Shown: positions 10,616-22,600 of the stretch, in pieces | How the letters are laid out: each line of letters begins with the position of its first letter | Numbering within the stretch: the stretch's first letter is position 1 | NCBI GenBank assembly: GCA_022702705.1 | Contig: CM040426.1 | Location: 75,351,306-75,415,305, forward strand | From: Papilionanthe hookeriana x Papilionanthe teres | Lineage: Eukaryota; Streptophyta; Magnoliopsida; Asparagales; Orchidaceae | Length of the DNA: 64,000 nt | Direction: 5' to 3' | Program-made: the position numbers and the translations under genes | Notes under the pieces: model-generated | Seen by the model: the letters and a program-made list of their open reading frames with translations, nothing else | Told to the model about the DNA's origin: nothing | The model's database searches: none

Positions 10616-11924
10616 CTAATTTACATAAATGCCTAATTTAAGTCTAATTCATATTACAATCAACTCGCCGTCACGATCAAATAGTATTATTTTGAACTAA
10701 TAAAAATAGGTAAATTCTAAAATAAATTAAAAAAAATCATTTAAAATATAAGCAAGGTTTTCATAAATGAAAATTTACAGAATTGGATAAAATGGTTGAT
10801 TTAAATAAATTGATAAAAATTTTGAGATATTTTAATCAAAATATGAGCTTCTTAATTTAGTAAAATTCCAACGAATGAAGCAATAAAAATTTAAATTAAA
10901 ACTTATTTTTTATTAAAAAAAATATACTTGCTTCATAAGATATGAAACAATTGGGTGTTATAAATGTTATTTTCTTGGATTAAATCCCCCAAAATTATTC
11001 ACAAATTGCAAAAGTATTATTACATATATACCACTCAATAAAATTGAGGATTTAAAAGAGATACTGACACGTAGGCTAGCGGATAAGGAATTATGATAAG
11101 ATTTTTTAAAAAAATCAGATAAGGTCCACAAATAGATGGATGTTCGAGATGCTATAGTGACAAAACTTTAAAAAACTATATATAATAAATTATGTAAATA
11201 AAATAATATATCAATGGACGGCTGGCGGTGGCGATCGACAATGATAGAGATAATGCTGATCTTCAGCTCATTTTATAAGCCTCGCGTTCTCTCTCAAAGC
11301 TTAAGTTCCACTCTCAAGTGAGGTGTGGTGCTCTATTTATAGTGTTATGAGAGCAATTAATGTAGAAATATGAATCGTTTATATCGGACGGTCTGAAGAG
11401 TTTCCTTTGATCAAACAACATTTGATGGACATTTGAACTTTTTAACCTTATCAAAATTGAGCAATCTTGGGCTCGTTGGATTCGTCTTGTCAAGATGCTC
11501 GATTTGACTATGAACTCGCTAGATTCAACATCTATTTGAACTTCCAAATTTATCTAGAAATCTTCCAAGTGCAGTTTAATAACTTGATTTGGGCTTGACT
11601 TGACTCAACTTAGACTAATTTTTATATCAGTTGGTCTGTCTCATCGAGCCGGTCAATTTAACGATAAGTTTGATGAAACCGGAGTTCTAGATGACTCTTA
11701 AATGAAGTATGAATGTTTTTCGTTAAAAAGTTATCTTGAAACTCATGTCAATACCTTCAGATTCGTGTCAGATGATAAAGATTTGTTGGGGACATATCAG
11801 TTAGTACTCGCTTGACATACAGTAATGATCTAATCTTTGTCTTTGACAATGATAATTTCATATTATTTATGCTTTAATTCAAAAAATATGCTTATACTTG
11901 TCTTAAGATTTTTTAATTGGAAGA
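10616..11924. other. Intergenic, AT-rich, LTR-like repeat fragment
   Basis: No gene seen. About 11012-11040 is a terminus fragment of MITE family A. About 11205-11420 repeats part of 8955-9410. The frame at 11314-11547 (-) has no recognisable domain and lies inside this repeat. Confidence 0.4.
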
Positions 11925-12170
11925 TGTACACACTCAATTCCTGTATATTTACAAATCTAACATCTAAACTTCAATTTTTACATACATGCTACTTATTTAT
12001 GCAAGAAAATGTGTTTTTTTTTTTTTTTTTTTTTTTTGCTTTTTAAAACTTAAAATTGGTGTTTTTTTTTTGTTATATGAATATTTTGGAGGTTATAAAT
12101 GTAAAAATGTAAAATTTATGTATTAGATGTGTAAATATTTTGGGATTGAGTGGTATGTATGTAAATTAAC
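11925..12170. mobile_element. Foldback MITE family A with poly-T expansion
   Basis: Left arm CACACTCAATTCCTGTATAT, AAATCTAACATCTAAACTTC; right arm TTTATGTATTAGATGTGTAA, GGGATTGAGTGGTATGTATG. The centre has been enlarged by runs of T at about 12014-12037 and 12062-12071. Confidence 0.75.
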
Positions 12171-13424
12171 CTTTTTTCCCTTAAAATTTAGTTCCATCAC
12201 TGATCACAGTCCCCTTTATCTCTATCAAAATTTACTATGTTTAGTTATATAAATATATACAAACATAATTGAGAGATGAATGCAATTTATTAAATATCAA
12301 TATAAAAATATTCAATAATACTAAAATAAATATAAAATTTAATTAATTTTCTCCTTTCTATTTATTTTTAATAGCTAATATTCTCTATTTCTTTTTTTCT
12401 TTTCTTTTCTTTTCTTTAGAATTAGAGAGATGAGTTTCTCAATCAATCTTTTCAATTCGAATTAGGATTTAGAGCATTTGCTTTCGCACTCTGCTACGAC
12501 ATTCCGACCAATGCGAGCCTTTGTCGTTTCGTTCATCGTCGTTCATTCGTCGTTTGTCGTTCTATTTCTTTCTTGTACACGAGAAAGAATACAAATGAAT
12601 ACTTTGGAGAAACATTGCATTCTTATAATTACAACATAAATTATATTGTGCTTGAATTGTTGATGGATTTAAACCACTTGCTTTCATTTTTAGCATCAAA
12701 CAATTTGGTTTTTACATGTTTTATTATTATTTTTGTCAAATTTACCATTAAATTTTGAAGAATGATTTGTTGTTGTAATCCAATCATAGCCTCAAGTATC
12801 TTCAATTAACTTGCTTTTTTGTTCAAATAATTTACTATTTGGCTACAAAATTTTAGATCTACATCAAATTTTATTTTACTTTGAAAGATGATGATGCTTA
12901 GCACACATGCGTCAATGTGTGATAACAGATCTTATCGAGGTCTAAGATGATTGAACTAACCCATTCAAAATGCCTGATACGAATTTGATTCGTCTTCAAC
13001 CTAACTACACGAATCTGACTCAAATAACCTGTTTAATACATAGCATAACAATCATCCAAAGTTTAAAAAAATATACTTTTTTGGACAAAATTCATGTTAA
13101 ATCTTAGTCAAGTTAGGGTCAAATTTATGTCAAAGTATGATTTTTTGGCTGTTGAAATATAAATTTTATGTTGAAGTAGCCAACATGTTATATTTAAAGT
13201 CTTGGGTGATTGGTATATAAAAGCTCCTTTCTTTCAACCAACTTATGTAATAACTTCAATAAAAAGCAAAGCAGAGCAATAAACATAATACTCACTAGAA
13301 TCCATATGACAGAGATTAAAAATTTGCAATATTCATTTTTTTTTAAGATATCAGCCCTTCACTTCATGTAAACAACTATTACCCAAAGGAGATCATAATC
13401 ATAATCATCAAAATATAATTTAAA
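12171..13424. other. Intergenic, nothing recognised
   Basis: AT-rich sequence without a supported gene, RNA or clear repeat; it includes short TTTTC runs near 12390-12415. The end nearest 13424 is the probable 3' flank of the ubiquitin-like gene. Confidence 0.35.
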
Positions 13425-13933
13425 CTAGAGAGCTATAGCAGCAGTGCAAGAGACTTTAATCTCCATTGCCTTCATTGCAACTCCAATGCCCCTACTAAGC
13501 TTTCTCTCCTTAACAACTGGGTCTCCGTTCACCCCAACCATCTGCAGCTGCTCTCCATCTTCTTTCTCCTTCCCCACAAACACAAGCCTTTGCTTCCTCG
13601 CCTCAAATTCCGTCTCAATTGCCGCCTTCACCGTAAGCTCGCCTGCAATCTCGCCAACATCATCATCATCTTTGTATTGTGAAGTAGAAACAGTCCATTT
13701 TAGGAAGACATACCGAAGGTTGCGGTGGCGTTGATGTTGACATCGTGCCACCATGAGCCAGTGGAGATCCTCACGCTGATCATCGTTTTGTTTTCGTCGT
13801 CCTCGTCGGCTTCCCTCTTTTGAACCAACATACCGCCAGGCCGCAACTCCCACCGAATCTCACGACGGCGGTTGACTCCTCCATCGGCCTTAGAACTTGT
13901 CTTGAGGAGCTTCTTTGACCTCCATTTGATCAT
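13425..13933 (-). CDS. BAG-type ubiquitin-like protein without BAG domain
   Basis: Two exons, 13933-13714 and 13642-13425, joined across a 71-base GT-AG intron (TTCG|GTATGT...TTGCAG|GCGAG), give 145 residues. The N-terminus MIKWRSKKLL is basic; residues ~28-41 (EIRWELRPGGMLVQ) are the signature that precedes the ubiquitin-like domain in plant BAG1-4-type co-chaperone regulators. The ubiquitin-like fold follows (ISVRISTGSWWHDVNI, ATATFGELTVKAAIE, KQRLVFVGKEKEDGEQLQMV), then DPVVKERKL. The protein stops about 20 residues later, before any BAG helices that would contact Hsp70. It resembles the short 'ubiquitin-like superfamily' proteins of this kind known in Arabidopsis, so it may be complete and not a broken BAG gene. 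The usual stretch between MVGV and DP is shortened to NG. Function inferred only: co-chaperone-like or scaffold. Confidence 0.85.
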
Positions 13934-13939
13934 CTCCAA

Positions 13940-15014
13940 CTCACCCTCTTTGTCTTAGTTCTCTAGCAACAAGTGTGGGGTAAAGGTTATATGGTGATGT
14001 TGGGGGGCTCATTTTTAGGCGCAAATGAGGGGGAAAGGTGAGAAAGTTTGGATTTTTTTTGAATTTAGAAAGGGTAAAGGTGTTGGCTTTGAGCAAAGTT
14101 AGAGGGAGGCGTGGTTGCTTTTGCTTGAATGCTTTTGATAAAAGGTGGGGGGGATAATAATATGGGTGTTGGGCTTTGGAGTGTCCTTTGGGAGGGGAGT
14201 GTATTGTGTGGGATAGCTGGGTATTATAAAATTTGGTAGTCTACCAGCGAGCCAGTTAAGCCTCAACTTGAGCTCAAGCTCGTGGCTCTATAAACTTGAC
14301 TGGCAAGCTTGTTAACAAGTTGAGCTCGAGCCAGCTCAGTTCACTTGCACCTCGAATCCTGACTAATGTAAAATTGTGTTTGGAATTAGTTCTGAAAATT
14401 TTATCTTATAGATTGATGTGCTAATTTTATTCAAATTTAACTATAGTTATTTTATTATTTTCTTTTAAAAAATTGCAAAATGGTATCTTTAGGTGACAGT
14501 TTTACTAAGGGTTTGTTTGGGGCAGCTACAACTTCTCAGCTTTTCAACTGCAACTTATTTGTCCCAGAAAACTGCTGCATGGAAGATGCTACTGGAAGCT
14601 GGTTGGTTGTTTGTTGAAAACAACTGTGTGACAGCTGTCTATGAACAATGATCATTATGCTCATATATAGTAATGATCTATATTAGATCCGCTAATTATA
14701 TTAAAAAATAAAGTGCTATTTATCAAAACAATTACTTAATACCAATAAATTATTGAATTAATTATTTATCCAACAATAATCTTATTCATTAATTAATAAT
14801 TGATTTATTATTTTTTAAAGTAATTAATTATTAATTACATTTTTAAATTAATTAATTTTGTAATGAGAAAGGTTGAAAGCTATTAGAAAGTTATCTAAAA
14901 TTTTCTCTATTAAAAAAATAGTTATAATTTCCACTAACGTTTAAGAAAAAAAATTCCAAAAATTCTTCCACAATTAATTTTAAGAATAACTACATCGATC
15001 CAATTCAACGGATT
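13940..15014. other. Intergenic: 5' flank of ubiquitin-like gene, MITE remnants
   Basis: No gene seen. At 14508 a terminus AAGGGTTTGTTTGGGGCAGC matches the ends of the Harbinger-like MITE at 50029-50350, but its partner end is missing. About 14240-14350 holds a GAGCTCGAGC-rich stretch like the subterminal repeats of the hAT MITEs. The rest is plain AT-rich DNA. Confidence 0.4.
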
Positions 15015-15252
15015 GGAAAATTTACACATACACCATACAATTCTGATATATTTACATATGTAACACATAAATTTTAATTTTTACATTTATACCACTTTGC
15101 CTATGATGAGAAAATTGCATTTTCACTTTTTAAAATTTTAGTAATGATGGTATTTTTGATATGACAAGATTTGAGTGCACTAAATATAAAAGTCAAAGTT
15201 TAGGGTTACCATGCAAATTCATGGAGATTTGGTGGCATGTTTGTAAATGTCA
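15015..15252. mobile_element. Foldback MITE family A
   Basis: Left arm TTTACACATACACCATACAA and TATTTACATATGTAACACAT, then AATTTTTACATTTATACCAC. The centre has TTTTAAAATTTTAGTAATGA and GGTATTTTTGATATGACAAG. The right arm AAAAGTCAAAGTTTAGGGTT ... GGTGGCATGTTTGTAAATGT has diverged. Confidence 0.7.
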
Positions 15253-15302
15253 TGCTCATGTCCTAAATTTGGCTTCACATTTTGCAAGTTCAAAGTCGCC
15301 TA

Positions 15303-15408
<106 letters not shown>

Positions 15409-15504
15409 GGGTTGGTGAATGGGTGCATGTCATGAAGGGTAAGGATCTATCATTTGCCTTCTCCTCACGTTTAAATTATGCTTAATATCAAAATAAAAAT
15501 ATAT

Positions 15505-15910
15505 TAAATTGTGTCCGGACTCCGAGCGTAGCAGACACAGTAATATCCTATCATGTGAGATATCGGACGCGAAGGTTTTTAGAGTGAAACTGTGGATGTT
15601 TTTTGGGGGGCTATTGGGAGTTTATTGGGCATTAACTTCAATAAAGCCACAATAACCCATCAATAACGCCTCAATAACCTCCACAGTTCAACTCCAATAA
15701 CCCTTACAATATCCCCCACAAAAACCCCACAAAAACCCCAAAATAACCCTCCAATAACTTTCGCAGTTCTACCTCAATAACCCCCGCAATAACCCCTCAA
15801 TAATCTTTGCAGTTTCACTTCAATAACCCCCAAATAATCTTCATGATGTAGAACATGTGCAACATATTATTGAAGTCCACACGTAGAGCTATGTCTGGCG
15901 TCTGACTAAA
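15505..15910. repeat. Degenerate CCAATAACCC array flanked by GTCCGGACTCC-type ends
   Basis: Between about 15630 and 15850 the motif CAATAACCC and relatives recur every 9-20 bases. The left flank GTGTCCGGACTCCGAGCGTA and right flank AGTCCACACGTAGAGCTATG carry words that also occur in the hairpin elements at 62906-63028 and 50480-50632. I read it as an old, expanded member of that MITE group; its borders are uncertain. Confidence 0.5.
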
Positions 15911-16164
15911 TTTTTTTTTCCTTTTTTGGGTGACAATTTTAGAGGAGTTTGTGTATTTTTAAATAAATCAATATATTGTTTTGAGATTGCATTATATTAT
16001 TTAAAAAATATTAATCACAATATACATATGTAACACCAAAATTTTAATATTTTTTTAATGAACGTAAACAAACACCTTTACGATTTCACAGGAAAGCTAT
16101 CCACAAGCACAAAAACTCCTAAAATTACTTCAAAAATACTATAATATGTGGAAGCATAAATCAT

Positions 16165-16308
16165 GGTAAAGGTGCATTTACATTCATACCATAACAATTT
16201 TTGTGTATTTACATATCTAACAGCTAAACTTCCATGTGTAATACCCAAATCTTTAGGTGTTGAAATGCAAATGCGTAAGAATAGCATGGTATTTATGTAA
16301 ATCTCGCA
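16165..16308. mobile_element. Foldback MITE family A, internally deleted
   Basis: Both arms are present (GCATTTACATTCATACCATA / TATTTACATATCTAACAGCT and TTTAGGTGTTGAAATGCAAA / ATAGCATGGTATTTATGTAA) but the central ~90 bases are missing. A further terminus fragment lies at about 16020-16050. The rest of 15911-16677 holds nothing recognised. Confidence 0.65.
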
Positions 16309-16677
16309 ATAGTATTCATTCAAACATAACCAAACAGAAACATTTATGGTTTTATAACTAATGCTCAAACAAAGCTGGAAATGTTTATGAATGCTGCAAC
16401 AGACACAAAATTTAGATCATCTGATCATGATATGATCCTCAGCATATAAAACTGTCAATACGTAGTTGGAAGATGTAGACAGAGAATTAAGACTAGTAAA
16501 CTAAAAAAATAAATAATAAGCCAAAATTGGCAAGCTGGATACCTTGTTTAATGCAGCTGTAGGAAATAAAACAGAACAGCCTTCATGCTTCCCTGCTAAC
16601 CTCCCTTTAATTTATTCCCTTCAAGCTCAGTAATCTCCAGGAAGAAATCACAAAAATTATGATTCTGAAACCGATTT

Positions 16678-19600
16678 CTATGTCGAGCTTCTGCTCATCT
16701 TTTTCTTTAAAATTCGCTTCCTCCGAGGTTTTGAAGGCGGTGAATCGCCTGCTTTCTGACTGAGACCGAGTAATCCGAGACCTGAAATTATGGCGTCCTT
16801 GGAGATGAACCAGTTTGAAGATGGCTGGTTGATAGCAGGTTCTGATGGCCTGATATAGGCATTGAGGAGAGTATCTGAATGAAGGAGTGGATTTGCTTCG
16901 ATTCCTAGCCAGGCAAGTCTGGAAGTCTCCCCAATATGTATATTCAAAACCCTGAAAGATGCGTTTCAGTAACTTACGAGTTTCTTCTGATAAACAAAAA
17001 GGGGGCGTTTACAAACATAACGCCCACTTCCTATATGTATTTACATATCTAAACCCTAAACTTTGTATTTATATTTATATCAACCAACAATTTCAAATCA
17101 CATAAAAAATAGCACTACTTTAATTTTTAAAAAGAGAAGAACACCTGATAAATTGAAGATTTGGTGTTACATATGTAAATACATAAGAATTGAGTGGTAT
17201 GTATGTGAATCTTTCTAAGAAAAAGTTTTCAGATACTTTGGGAGGTTCCAAAAAGGAATTGAGAACGGCTCGTGAGAAGCTTGATGATGTCTTCAAAAAA
17301 TGTTCAGACGTGTTCAAGAAGGATGATAAATTATTAATAAAAGCTGTGAAGAAATGAAAGCTGATTTAAGTTCTAGTGTCACCAGCTAGTCTTTAACGTT
17401 TGCTGAAATTTAAAATCCAAAAGTTCAAAACAAGTAAATCATTAAATGACCATATCATCATCATTTGCTTTACGCCAAGTATTAATCCTCTTCTTCATTA
17501 AATTTAGTAAGGTATTAAATCATGACTTTATCATTCGTAAATCTTTTTCAGAACTTCTAGCCATATTAGGATTGATCTAATCCTATTTGAAAGAAAAAGT
17601 AGAAAAGCAATAGAGAAACAAAAAGTGGAATACTCCATTAGTTTATTTTGGCCAGAGCGTGGTTCTATTCATAGGTTTGGCATGGGTAAAATTAATAAAA
17701 AATAAATTATAAAAGAAAAGAAACAATACAACAGTAATTGCACATAAGAAGTGGTAATAATAAAAGAAAAAATGCCTTCGAAGGAATACAATGGCTGTCC
17801 ACTAAATCTGTTCACCCAGCGGATATAGGACACCATCCATGGGTGGAGCAACACCCATGTTCAGTGATTTAAGGGCCCCCCACAAACTTGCCAGACTTGA
17901 CAATTCGCCATGTGCAGGAATTCCAAGCTATTAATTGCTCCAAGTCCATAGGTTAAAAGAAAAGAAAACATTTCTTTCTTATTTAGAAGTAATGGCTATG
18001 AATTAATAAACACTCCCCCTCAAGTAGTTGTAAATATCCAGCAAATCAGGCTTGTCAATTAATTTTTTAAGCGAGAGTCTAGTGTATTATTTGGTAAGGA
18101 TGTCAACAGTCTGATTGACAAAAGATACATTAAAACACTTGGTAGAAGCATCAACTAGTTTGCTTTAGTTAAAGTTGTTCTTTTTTAAAAGATTTAAAAT
18201 TTCTTTGAAAGATGACGAGAATAATTTTGTTCCAAGGACGTTCAGTCTAGAAAACACCTTAGATACTCAAGATCGTTGATTTCAAACAATTCAGCCAATT
18301 GTTGCTTGAAGGTAGTTATCTCCAAAGCATGATTTCCATTAATAATGATGTCATTAATATACACAATTAGTATGGTAGACGAATATCATTGTGTTTATAA
18401 AATAGGAAGTGATCAAAGTAAGCCAATTTGAACCTTTGTTAACTCATAGCTTTTGTGGACCTCAAACTCATAGATTATTTAAAAGCATATTTTATCATCT
18501 TCAAAATTTCATTCCATGCAAGGTTGAAAAACAAGTTTTTTTTCAAGGATAGATTGTCCCATCCATCCCTCTACATTTATTAGAGGATGCCGAGTACCGT
18601 AGCAAAAAAGGCTGAGTTTGAATTTATCGAGCAAAAATAAAATTCACGACGAGCTTTGAGAAGTAGAATGATTTCACAATTTTTTAGATTCTTCTTGCAT
18701 AAGTAAACACAGTTCAGTGGGGTGATTTTGGATTGAGTGAACACAAGTTTAGGCAATCTCATTGTCATGGAATGTTGTTGGCATAAAAGTGTGGACAAAT
18801 AATAAAACTTTTAACTTCCCATAAAAGCGAATGTGCTGGAAAAAAAATCTTCAAAAGTTCATCTCCATGGATACAAATATTACCTTTAATAATAAAAGAA
18901 ATGTATACAACTTTTCAATTTCCTCATAACAAAGAATGATAAACTTGAAGGCTTTGGAATCAAATTTATTTCTATTAACTTCATGAGTGTGGACAAACGC
19001 AGTGCACTCACAGACTTTAAGTGGAAGATTAGAAATGATAGGTATTAGGAAAGCATTTCAAAAGCAAACCAATTGGATTTTCAAACTACAGTTCATTCAT
19101 AAGTAGCCCATCTATAAAATAGCAAGCACTCGAACAAAATCTAAGATTTTTCGTAGCAACCATAATAGATTTAGCTACATCTAAGATATGACTATTTTTT
19201 TATTCAAGTATTTCATTATGTTTAGAAGTGTAAGAGCTAGGAGTTTGATGAATAATATCATTATGCTATAGGAAACCATAATGTGCTTAAAATATTTCGT
19301 ATCTCCATCAGAGTGGAGGATTTGAAATTTGGAAAAATAATGGATTTTAACCATATTATAAAATTTTTTAAACATTATTCAACATTAGATTTATCTTTTA
19401 ACAAGTATAGCCAACACACTCAAATATGATCATCAATAAAATTGATGAACAATCATTAAAACTTAAAGTTTTGAGATTTAGAAGGGAACTAAATGTCAAT
19501 ATGCACGAGTGAAAAAAAAATTGTGGTTTTAGCTGGTTTTAGTTCTCATATTTCGTTGTTTGGCAAGTTAACACATTGCGGATTGAAAAATATTTTCATC

Positions 19601-22600
19601 ATAAAAAGTTTTTTCGGTAACAAAAAATAGGATGTCTTAAGCAATAATATCATAACTTGATCTGTTTTTTTTAAAGGTAGAAAGGTATTAGTTGAAAGAA
19701 AAAGCATGATCACTTTCTTTGGAATCTTTGTCAAAATTGAATAGACTTCTGACCTCTATAGGATTTCTAATCCTATTCTATCATCACTGGTCTTGAAATC
19801 ATAAGATTGAAAATGTACAGATGCAATCATTTGCTCTATTGCTAGATGATAAGAGGTTAAAAGAAAATTTTGAACATAAAAGAATTAAGACAAATTTCAG
19901 AATTAATTCCAATTATTCATATCCCAACAACAAATAATAATGATTCACCATGAATTTTGAGACGAGTACATGAGAAGACTAAATGAGCACAAAGAGACAT
20001 GTGGTTTGATGCTCCTGAGCCAATAATATAGGATTCTTGACCTTCCTTGGTACAAAGCCTTTATCCCACTAAGTGGAGTCGGCTATAAGAATTTTTTTCC
20101 TCCATTGTGTCCTATTGAGTGTTATATTTTCATTTAGTTCTAATAAATTATGATTATTTTTTTACAACTTGCTCAAATCTTTTTAGTTCCACCTCTACCT
20201 TTCTTAACATAATTCAAATCTAAAACATCTACTCTACTAACAGTGTCATGATCGATATCCTTGGTACAATTAAGAGCATAAAATGACATTTTTTAGCTAA
20301 AAGGAAGGAGCTAGCAGCTTTTTCAGGAGTAAGCACTTCGTATAGAAGCTCCAAATGCCCACTGTTTAAGGAAATATTGCCCATATTTTTACTACATTTT
20401 ATCTTCAATCCCTCACTTTAAGTTTAATAAGCATGGGTGTTTTCATAATGATTTCAAAGATTGTAGTGATTTATTGGATTGTTGTGAAGTTCTAATAAAT
20501 TTTTCTTAAGAGTCCTTTTACAGACATGACAACAAAAATCACCTCTTTCCAAGCCTTGGGTTATATACTAGCCTTGTGTAGTGATTTATTGGATTGTTGT
20601 GAAGTTCTAATATAACTTTCTTATGTGATTAGTCCTTTTACAGACATGACACAAAAAATCACCTCTTTCCAAGCCTTGGGTTATATACTAGTTTTGCTTA
20701 GACTCCTGACAGCAAGAGTAGATTCTACAATTATGAGAGTATTTTTGTAACCCACAAACGTTATTCTCTGTTTGATTTTCTTCCATTCGGACTTCACAAA
20801 ATGCTTCTTCAATTTTGGGAAGTGGTTGAATTGCATATGCTAAGTTTCTTTAAATTTACATAAAAATATTATGAATACAAATACAGCAAGAAAAATTAAA
20901 TTAGCACAAATATGACCTGGATTTAACAGCTACAAGAAAAAGAAAACTGAGTACTGGCTCAATAATATGTCACACAAAAAAAAAGACTTGCAAAATAGGG
21001 AATTTCCTACCTCAATACGGTGCCGAAGAGCATCGCAACACCAAGAACATCAAAGCGATCAAACATAGCTCTGTCAATCCCACATATTAACTGATAGCGC
21101 AAGTTTGCATAAAGCCCTAAGAAAGCCCCATGGCCAAGAGCATAGTTTTTCAAAGATGGAATGGTCACTGATAACCTATCCATTCAATATCACAAAGATT
21201 GTAGTAAGGTATTATTAGCCTGTAAAAAACTGAGAATTTTCTACAATGAATAGAAGAGTTATACAAGAAGACAAACATTGGCACTATGTTGAGTACTAAC
21301 CTTCCCTCTTTCCTTGAAGAAATAACTTTCGTCAAAGAACCTTGAATTGATCCAGCAGTTAACCCAACCAAACAAAGCTCTGCAGCCTTATAAAAGAAAG
21401 AGTGAATTCTTTTGTGTAAATCAAATTCTCTCATGGGATAACTCTTCTCAAAGATATTATTAGGGAGCTTCTGTATTGTATTTTGCAAGTCAAACCGAAA
21501 GGTGCTCCCGTATGAACGGCAAGGCGCAAGTGACCAGACAATGAAAGCATTGCAGGCAGCTACTGTCATAACATTGATAAATGCCAAATCCCACTCTTCT
21601 TTGATCCTGGATACAGTATATCATATCGTAATTAATAAATTGCAGCATTAAATACTCTACTACAAATTTCCATTAGGATAACACACCTTCCTTTGCGGTT
21701 CTTTAGCTCCCACCAAACAGTACTGCCTATAGTGGTGACCTGCTCCAATACTAATTTGTAGAGGAAAGATGGGTCGGCAATCATCCTGTGTCACTATCAG
21801 AGATTGAGTATTGCAACAAACTTATCCTCCACTGTCTAATTAGGAGTTGATTGCAGTCAAATAAATTTAAATGCAGCGAAGTTCAAGTTCAGTAAGAAAC
21901 AGAGCTTAAATAAGTCAACTAGCAACAAAATAGCTTAAAAAAAGAAAATAAGCGTTAAGGGCAGCAACAATATCTAAGCCTTTGAAGGTGTAAAAATTCA
22001 AGGGATTCACAATATGGATTATGCTTCTAAAATAGAAACAGCAAAAAAATGCTAAATATCTAAACCTCATAGAACATGGAAAAGAAATGCAGAATCATAT
22101 GATTGAATGATGATGTTCAAAAAAGTTCTTACAAATGACAAACAAAATAGCCAGCGTTACTCAAATAGGGCAACAAAATGACGCCTAAGTTACCAACCCA
22201 AAGAGTAAATTAGTTGTCGTCTGACAACATTTATCCATGTGAGCAGCCTGTTGCTTCTTTATTTAGAAACCTACATTAAATTTTGTAATTAGGAATAATA
22301 AGAAAATATTATAGGTTAAGGTTATTGTAATATGAATATTTGAGGCACTATAGCTCTAATTTGTACGGTGAATTGAGTGCATGCCTACTTTATAATCTCT
22401 TGAATCTAGTATTTGTAGACTACTATGTGTTCGGAACCAGAAGACAACAAGCCCAATGTATTGCGTGTACAGTACTTGAGTTTCACAAGCAATATGCCAC
22501 CACTTCTATGTCATGGCAATCCTTTTACATAACCGGACAAGCGATAGGAAACGGTTGATATTTTATTGTTTATGTGAATCAAATTAATTATTAGTATTCC

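Noticed and set aside
13444..13734. Plus-strand 96-residue frame rich in Ser/Pro/Thr
   Set aside because: It is the antisense of the BAG-type ubiquitin-like gene, whose minus-strand exons splice cleanly and match a family.
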